A stretch of DNA of 64,000 nt, taken from Przewalskia tangutica. Taxonomy: Eukaryota; Streptophyta; Magnoliopsida; Solanales; Solanaceae. Within the stretch, counting starts at the first letter, position 1. Every line of letters begins with the position of its first letter. This document shows positions 58,663 to 64,000 of this stretch, one piece after another. Under the pieces are notes generated by a model, which ran no database searches, was not told where the DNA came from, and worked only from the letters and a program-made list of their open reading frames with translations. Position numbers and translations under genes: made by a program. The stretch covers positions 62,001 to 126,000 of the forward strand of contig JAQGDG010000264.1 in the NCBI GenBank assembly GCA_029844215.1. Direction: 5' to 3'.

Positions 58663-59068
58663 GGTCAAGAAGTGGCCAACCAATGGCCAAGATTAAGACA
58701 AGTGCAAGGCAAGTGTAGGGTGAGGATTAACTATACACAAATATCCTACCAACTCCTTGACTTGTGCAAAAGGCACAAAAAGCGTGCTCTATTGTTCAAA
58801 TCGTCCAAATGGGCGATTTCAAGTCCATCAATTGGAGGGTGACAAGTGTCGCCCTCCGTTGGTCCAAAATGTTTCGCCTCTCGGAAAAATCCGCAAAATA
58901 AGAAATGGCATAGCGGAATTTACTCTACGAAGTCGTGGAAAGCGTTTCGTCGGAAAACGATTCTTTTAGTGAGTTGTGTACAAATAAAAACATCCAAGGC
59001 TTATCTTTAAGGCTAGACTTTCGTACGTATTCCCTTACGTACATACTCTGGAAATACGGGGTATAACA

Positions 59069-59103
59069 TTCTCCCCCCCTTAGAAACATTCGTCCCGAAT
59101 GTT
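59069..59103 (-). other. Polypurine tract and hairpin of F
   Basis: Minus-strand AAGGGGGGGAGAA (59069-59081) and the AACATTCG/CGAATGTT stem (59085-59103). Confidence 0.85.
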
Positions 59104-60850
59104 CCTTCCCAAGACAGTTATCGAAGAAGCTTAAACAGTTGTAAATGCCACACACGGCCACAGAGCAACACTTAGGCAGAAACGATAACGAAAATTTACA
59201 AGTAGGAAAGTGAATTTACCTGGAGGTGTGGGGAATAGGTGAGGATACTTCCGCCTCATGTCCTTCTCGGCTTCCCACGTCATCTCCTCCCTGAGCTCGT
59301 TCCGCCACAAGACTTTGACGGAAGCCACGTCCTTGGTCCGCAGACGCCTAACCTGACGATCGACTATCGCTATGGGAATCTCCTCATACGATAACCCCTG
59401 GCCACTGGACATCGTCAATCGGGTGTACCCTAGATGGATCCCCGATACATCTCCTCAAAGATAGATACGTGAAAACCGGATCACGCGCCTCCGGATCGGA
59501 CGGCAGATTCAACTCATAGGCAACCTTGCCTACCTCGCGACAACTCAAACGGCCCAATGTACTGGGCCGAGTTTCCTTCTTCCCGAATCTCATCACACCC
59601 TTCATGGGTGACACCTAGGAAAACCCAATCATGAACCTCGAACTCAAGATGCCGACGACGATGATCTGCGATACGACTTCTGCCGACTCGGTCCAATAGC
59701 CGCCTTGATAAGCTTCACTTATCCATCGCTCTTGTACCAAATCTGGTCCTACTAGCCGCACTCTCGCCCACATCGAACCAACCTATAGGCGATCTGCACT
59801 TCCTCCCATACAAGGCCTCATAAGGCGCCATCCGAATCTTGAGTGGTAGCTATTATTATATGCGAACTCAACTAGAGGCAAATGATCCTCCCAACTACCA
59901 TCGAAGTCAATAACACAGCTCGCAAAGATATCCTCGCAGTCGGATAGTGCGCTCGCTGTCCGTCGTCTGTGGATGAAAAGCGATCGGGCTCACTCGCCCC
60001 TAAACCCTCTCGAAGGATCTCGGGTTAGCCGTAAATCGGGCTCTCATGCGATATGATCGAAGTAGGACTCCATGCGATCGACGATCTCTGATGTAAAGTC
60101 CGCATAATCCTCACCGAAAAGTCGCCCCGACGGGAAGAAAGTGGGCTGATTTCGCCACCGCCGACGATAACCCATATAGAATCATGTCTCTCCGAGTGCG
60201 AGGTAATCCCGTGATGAAATCCATGTTGATTACCTCCCATTTCCGTGTCGGGATCTCAATCGTGCGCAACAAACCACCGGGCCTCGGTGCTCTACCTTCA
60301 CCGCCGACAACACGCATCGAGCTACGAACTCGTAACGCCCCTCTTCAAGCCATCCCACCAATACACGATCTAAGGTCGTGGTACACCTTGGTCGACCGGA
60401 TGGATAGAGTAACGCGCGCCGTGTGCTTCCCCAAGAACTCGCTGCCAAGTCCTCAAACATCCGAACACATCGCCTCAAACCTTAGCACCCCATCGTGCTA
60501 CCTCAAAAGGACCCTTTCCTCACGAAGAGTTGTATCACGATATCGAATCAAAGCGGGATCTCGAATCGTTGCCTCTTCACCTCCTCGACGATGGAAGACT
60601 CGGCAACCTCACGAACTCTAACCCCATCGCTATCGTAATCAATCAAACGGACACCAAGGCTCGCTAATCGATGCAAATCACGAACCATGTCCCTCCTCTC
60701 TAGCTGCACATCCGATAGGCTCCCATCGACCTACGACTAAGGCATCCGCCACAACATTGGCCTTCCCGTGGTACAGATATCAACATCGTAATCCTTAAGC
60801 AACTCTAACCACCGTCTCGCCGTAGTTCGGCTCCTCCGGTGAAGATATAC
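59104..60850 (-). pseudogene. Integrase with chromodomain of F (frame-broken)
   Basis: From right to left: a core segment EIPTRKWEVINMDFITGLPR (about 60270-60205, first catalytic Asp in MDFITG) and KSAHFLPVG (about 60140), GPFELSR-type C-terminal fold with MSPMKGVMRFGKK (59614-59575) and VAYELNLPSD, then the chromodomain LSYEEIPIAIVDRQVRRLRT and WEAEKDMRRKYPHLF (59390-59230), and about 150 bp of 3' noncoding. Sequence agrees closely with E. At least eight frame breaks. Confidence 0.82.
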
Positions 60851-61150
60851 CGAGGCTCTTGTGGTTCAGTATAAATATCCACGTGAACCCCATACAAATA
60901 GTGCCTCCAGATCTTCAAAGCGTGAATCACGGATGCCAACTCAAATCACGCGGGTAGTTCCTCTCGTGTTTCTTCACCGCGGGATGCATATGCTATAACC
61001 CCGCCATGCTGCATCAACACACATCCCAACCCGATGCCCGACGATCACAATACACGACATAACCATCCGACCTCCGGAAGAGTAAGAACGGGCGATCGTC
61101 AATCTCTTTCAAGAATCGAAGCCCCGCCACAAGCATCACCATCGAACTTG
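60851..61150 (-). pseudogene. RNase H of F
   Basis: Collinear with E 34260-34600; frames broken, with fragments such as GLRFLKEIDDRPFLLFRRSD near 61120-61060. Recognised mainly by nucleotide alignment with E (for example AAATATCCACGTGAACCCCA near 60875). Confidence 0.7.
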
Positions 61151-61960
61151 GTGCCTTCCGAGTCACCCTAGTCAATGGTGCGAGATAGAAGCAAACTTCT
61201 CCACGAACCGCCGATAATAACTCGCAAGGCCCGGAAAATGCGAACCTCTCGGAGTAAGAGTGCAGGCCAAGTCTGGATCGCCTCGATCTTGGCGTATCCA
61301 CTGAATGCCATCACTCGACAATATGCCCAAGAAACGCCATCAAGTCAACCAAAACTCACATTTGGAAAACTTGGCGTATAACCGCTGGTCTGGAGAATCA
61401 CAAGACGCCTCAAATGCTCCGCATGCTCCCCGCTGGCGAGAATAAACCAAGATATCATCAATGAACACTATCACAAACGTGTCCAAAATGGTTTGAACAC
61501 TCGGTTCATCAAATCCATGAATACCACGAGCATTGGTCAACCCAAAAGACATGACCAACTCATAATGCCCGCATCGTCCGAATGCGATCTGAGGACATCC
61601 ACCTCTCTCGACACGAACTCGATGATAGCGAACGCAGATCAATCTTGGAGAAACATCTCGCGCCAATCTGGTCGAACAAATCATCAATCCCGGGAAGGGT
61701 ATCTGTTTAATGGTCACCTTGTTCACCGTCGTAATCAACACACATGCGCAGCGGCCCCGCCCTTCTTCTTCTTCACGAACAATACCGGCGCCGTGGGAAA
61801 CACTGGCCTAATGAAGCCCTTCTCCAAAGAAATCCTCACCGGTCCTTCTCTCTCAACTCGGCAGTGCCATTCTCAGATGGCGGAATGGAAATAGCCGAGT
61901 ATCCGCAATATGTCAATACAAAACTCAATCTCCTCTCGGGAGGGATACCGAGGTCATCCG
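61151..61960 (-). pseudogene. Reverse transcriptase of F
   Basis: Contains YELVMSFGLTNA, the catalytic VIVFIDDILVYS (about 61470-61435) and LYAKFSKCEFWLT in one open stretch (61741-61340) whose first third is out of frame with RT. The N-terminal linker REFPGVFPDDLGIPPER is at about 61985-61935. Non-functional as read. Compared with E, whole CTG/CAG-bearing stretches are shortened. Confidence 0.8.
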
Positions 61961-62477
61961 GGAACACGCCTGGGAACTCACGACTCGGAATCGATGAAAA
62001 TCTGTACCGCAGCCTCGATGATCGAACACTCGAACTAGATGGTAGATATACCCCTTCGCACCATCTTCCTAGCCTTGAGGTAGGAAATAAACCTACCCCG
62101 GCGATACCGTGCTCACGCCCACTCAACAACCGGCCTCAGAAACCGAACCGTACTACTTTCTCTCTGCTTACATTGGCATAGCAAGAAGCTAGCCAATCCA
62201 TCCCATAATCACGCCGGTCAATCATCTCCAACTCTATCAAGTCGCCGCGGTCCGACGATCAGAATGGTCACAGACAAGCCCTATATACCCGCCGAGCTAC
62301 CACCGAATCACCATGGCGTAGCTACCTCGAAAGGGTCTATGGACTCGTGCTCTATCCCTATCCTACTAGCAACAAGGGGATATATAGGGCGAGTAGAACC
62401 CGATCTATCAAAGCATACACATCAAACCCGAACTGATAAGGTACTGTGGACGACATCGGTGAGGCCTCCGATCCCGC
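61961..62477 (-). pseudogene. Aspartic protease of F (degenerate)
   Basis: Collinear with E 35441-36010; shares ATCACCATGGCGTAGCTACC (62309-62328) and TCTATCAAAGCATACAC (62402-62418) with E. No intact DPGST frame is readable here. Called from position and nucleotide similarity. Confidence 0.65.
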
Positions 62478-63708
62478 TTACCGACAAAGCATAGATGCGG
62501 TTACGAGGACCGCTAGAATCGACCCGAGCCACGACTCGCCGCGACTGGCCGACCCATGAGCACCCGCCTCCGGCGAGTAATCAGAGGAGATGATGAGCGG
62601 CAATAACCTCAAGGTGAGCCCTACCACCGCCCCGGTCGGGACAATCCTCGCAAAGTGACCACCGCCACAATCGTAACAAGCTCCAAAAGTAGTACCACAC
62701 TTCCCGTAATGGATCCACCGCATCGCCACACCGGGTGGTCCCGACGCCGCACTCGCTACTCGACGCCCGCCTCCCTGGCCGATCGCCTCGAAACCCGCCG
62801 TCAGGCCGAGGACGGCAGAGTGCTCAGCCGGCCGTGGTGCGACCCAGACCGCCGAGGCCGCCACCACGATAACCACCGTAAGACCCTCCCGCCCCGGCCT
62901 TCTTCTCGCTGTCGCCCACTCGTCGACCTTCGCGCCTCGCATCCAAGGGCGTGAGCTGCGCACGCGGTAATGTCCATACCCGGTGGAGAGAAACCCCGCA
63001 CATGACTCGGCCATATAGTCGTTTGCCCGTGACATAGCGGCACCCTATCCTCCATATCGCTACCAATGCCGGGACATATCGGGCCAATGAATCAAACTCG
63101 ACATTGTACTCCCGACGGCCCTCTCTCGCCAGAAGAAAAATCTATCACCGCGCCTCCTCATCTGTGGAGGCAAGTGAGTGAGGAAAGCCTCCGAGAACTC
63201 ATCCCAGTAGCCGGGGGACGCGTGTTTCCCCGGATAACTCCCGTGAATCAAACCAATCGACCGGTATCACGCGATTTATGTGAACCAAAGATCACGGACT
63301 CGGTCTCCGACGCCCGATCACTCTCAAAATCCTCTGAAGGCGACGGATGAACTCCTGCGGATCATCCTCCGCCGACCAATAAAACTCCGGCGGCTACAAC
63401 TCGAAGTCTCGTAGCCTCAAACTCTCTCGCCTCGTGAACAACGGTACGACCGAGCCGAGCCGAATCGAACCGCCGATCCAGCCTCTCTCAGATCGGGCCA
63501 CAACTTTAGCCAAAAGTTGGGCCATCTCCTTGTACCCTAACTCCTCCGCCGTGCCGTGGGGATGGGAGGTGTGGGTGCTGTGGTCTCGCTGGGGGCGGCG
63601 TCATAGAACTCGCCGTCTCGATAGACGGGCACGAGCCCTCGTGACTGGGTGTCTCGCTAGCGCCTCCTACGCCTTGCCCTTCCGCCGGGTTGCCTTACGT
63701 GGAGGCAT
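62478..63708 (-). pseudogene. Gag of F (frame-broken)
   Basis: ATG at 63708. N-terminal part resembles H and D; capsid with YWDEFSEAFLTHLPPQMRR (63200-63130); knuckle pair near 62720-62620 with CGTTFGACYDC and GGHFAR. The frame 63035-62478 crosses the linker but is out of phase over parts of it. One knuckle module only, as in E. Many CTG/CAG positions of E gag are lost here, for example CCCTGAT in E corresponds to CCCGAC at about 63111. Confidence 0.78.
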
Positions 63709-63908
63709 AATCACAGAAAGGAATACGTTAGAGGGTCCAACCTATAACACGCCTCTCTAAAGCACGATCTCGGAATGAGAAGAATGAAACCAATCCTAAA
63801 TATCCTATAGCCTCTCGATTATTGGTGTGGTGCACAACACACCGATAATCAAGACTTACTAGATACGGTCAGACACTTTCCGAGGATTAATCGCTTCGAT
63901 ACCACTTT
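63709..63908 (-). promoter_or_regulatory. F leader: PBS and hairpin
   Basis: PBS region 63889-63904 reads TGGTATCGAAGCGATTA. Hairpin 63817-63850 matches that of H, with loop TTGTGCAC. Confidence 0.82.
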
Positions 63909-64000
63909 TGTCACGCATTCGCCCGGTTCGTGATCGTGCTCAAGGCACCCAAGTAGTCATACATCGAGTAATCGGAAATATAAAGCAAGACATGAAACAG
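63909..64000 (-). repeat. 5' LTR of F, U5 end only
   Basis: Starts TGTCACGCATTCG on the plus strand and follows the H 5' LTR end (6952 onward); cut by the window edge. Confidence 0.8.

Larger units (their letters stand above)
57226..59068 (-). repeat. 3' LTR of F, U5 side missing
   Basis: Minus-strand start TGTTATACCCCGTATTTCC at 59068; TATA at 58655-58662; minisatellite slot about 57280-57500. Compared with the H LTR about 540 bp of the U5 end are gone at the junction with T LTR 4. Confidence 0.85.
57226..64000 (-). mobile_element. F: Ty3/gypsy Tekay-type element with gag-pol, ends outside window
   Basis: Minus-strand order from right to left: 5' LTR start (63909-64000), leader, gag, PR, RT, RNase H, integrase with chromodomain, tract, truncated 3' LTR (57226-59068). 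The internal region is 4840 bp, close to that of E. All domains are recognisable but broken by many short indels, so no product is possible as read. Collinear with E throughout. Confidence 0.88.

Noticed and set aside
62478..63035. 185-codon ORF as a novel gene
   Set aside because: It overlaps the gag knuckle/linker region of F on the coding strand, partly out of phase because of indels.

Overview
The window is plant nuclear heterochromatin built entirely of nested LTR retrotransposons. I found no host gene, tRNA, rRNA, CRISPR array or prokaryotic feature. The elements are Ty3/gypsy chromoviruses: gag has a capsid domain and CCHC knuckles, the pol order is PR-RT-RNaseH-IN, the PBS matches initiator-Met tRNA (TGGTATCAGAGC), and the integrases of E and F end in a chromodomain of the Tekay/Del type. 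LTRs are long (about 2.4-3.7 kb). The organism is probably a eudicot, perhaps an asterid; that is inference from element style only.

Layout, using my own labels. The left part is a stack of insertions in which most junctions fall exactly on an LTR terminus. G (10177-11500, minus, gag/PR remnant) is entered by K (LTR, 9386-10176, plus). K is cut by H (minus, gag start and 5' LTR, 6172-9385). H gag is cut by minus LTR J (2091-6171). J carries two plus LTRs, one ending at 2090 and solo LTR S (2137-5488, TSD CCTAG). On the other side G gag is cut by E (minus, 11501-37629), an element with a full set of domains. E is split by C (14285-23719, plus, TSD CTTTA) in its 3' LTR, by D (24536-33088, minus, TSD GATTA/GTTA) in its integrase, and by array T in its 5' LTR.

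T (37630-57225, plus) is a tandem array, LTR-internal-LTR-internal-LTR-internal-LTR, with period about 6.1 kb. Neighbouring units share each LTR. Its last LTR breaks at 57225 onto the inverted, truncated 3' LTR of F (57226-64000, minus), a second element with all domains recognisable but frame-broken.

The elements form a series. E and F carry gag-pol. T carries gag, a noncoding block and part of integrase. C and D carry only gag and the noncoding block, like plant TR-GAG elements. All keep the same cis set: LTR ends TGTTA and CA, a TATAAATA core, the tRNA-Met PBS, a leader hairpin (with self-complementary loop GTGCAC in all but C), a hairpin before the polypurine tract, and the tract itself. 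It is plausible that E/F-like elements supply enzymes in trans to C, D and T.

Most coding frames are broken. Between near-identical T copies the differences are mainly short indels and scrambles at CAG, CTG, CCG and CGG. That looks more like long-read consensus error at CHG-methylated cytosines than biological decay, so many frameshifts here should not be trusted.
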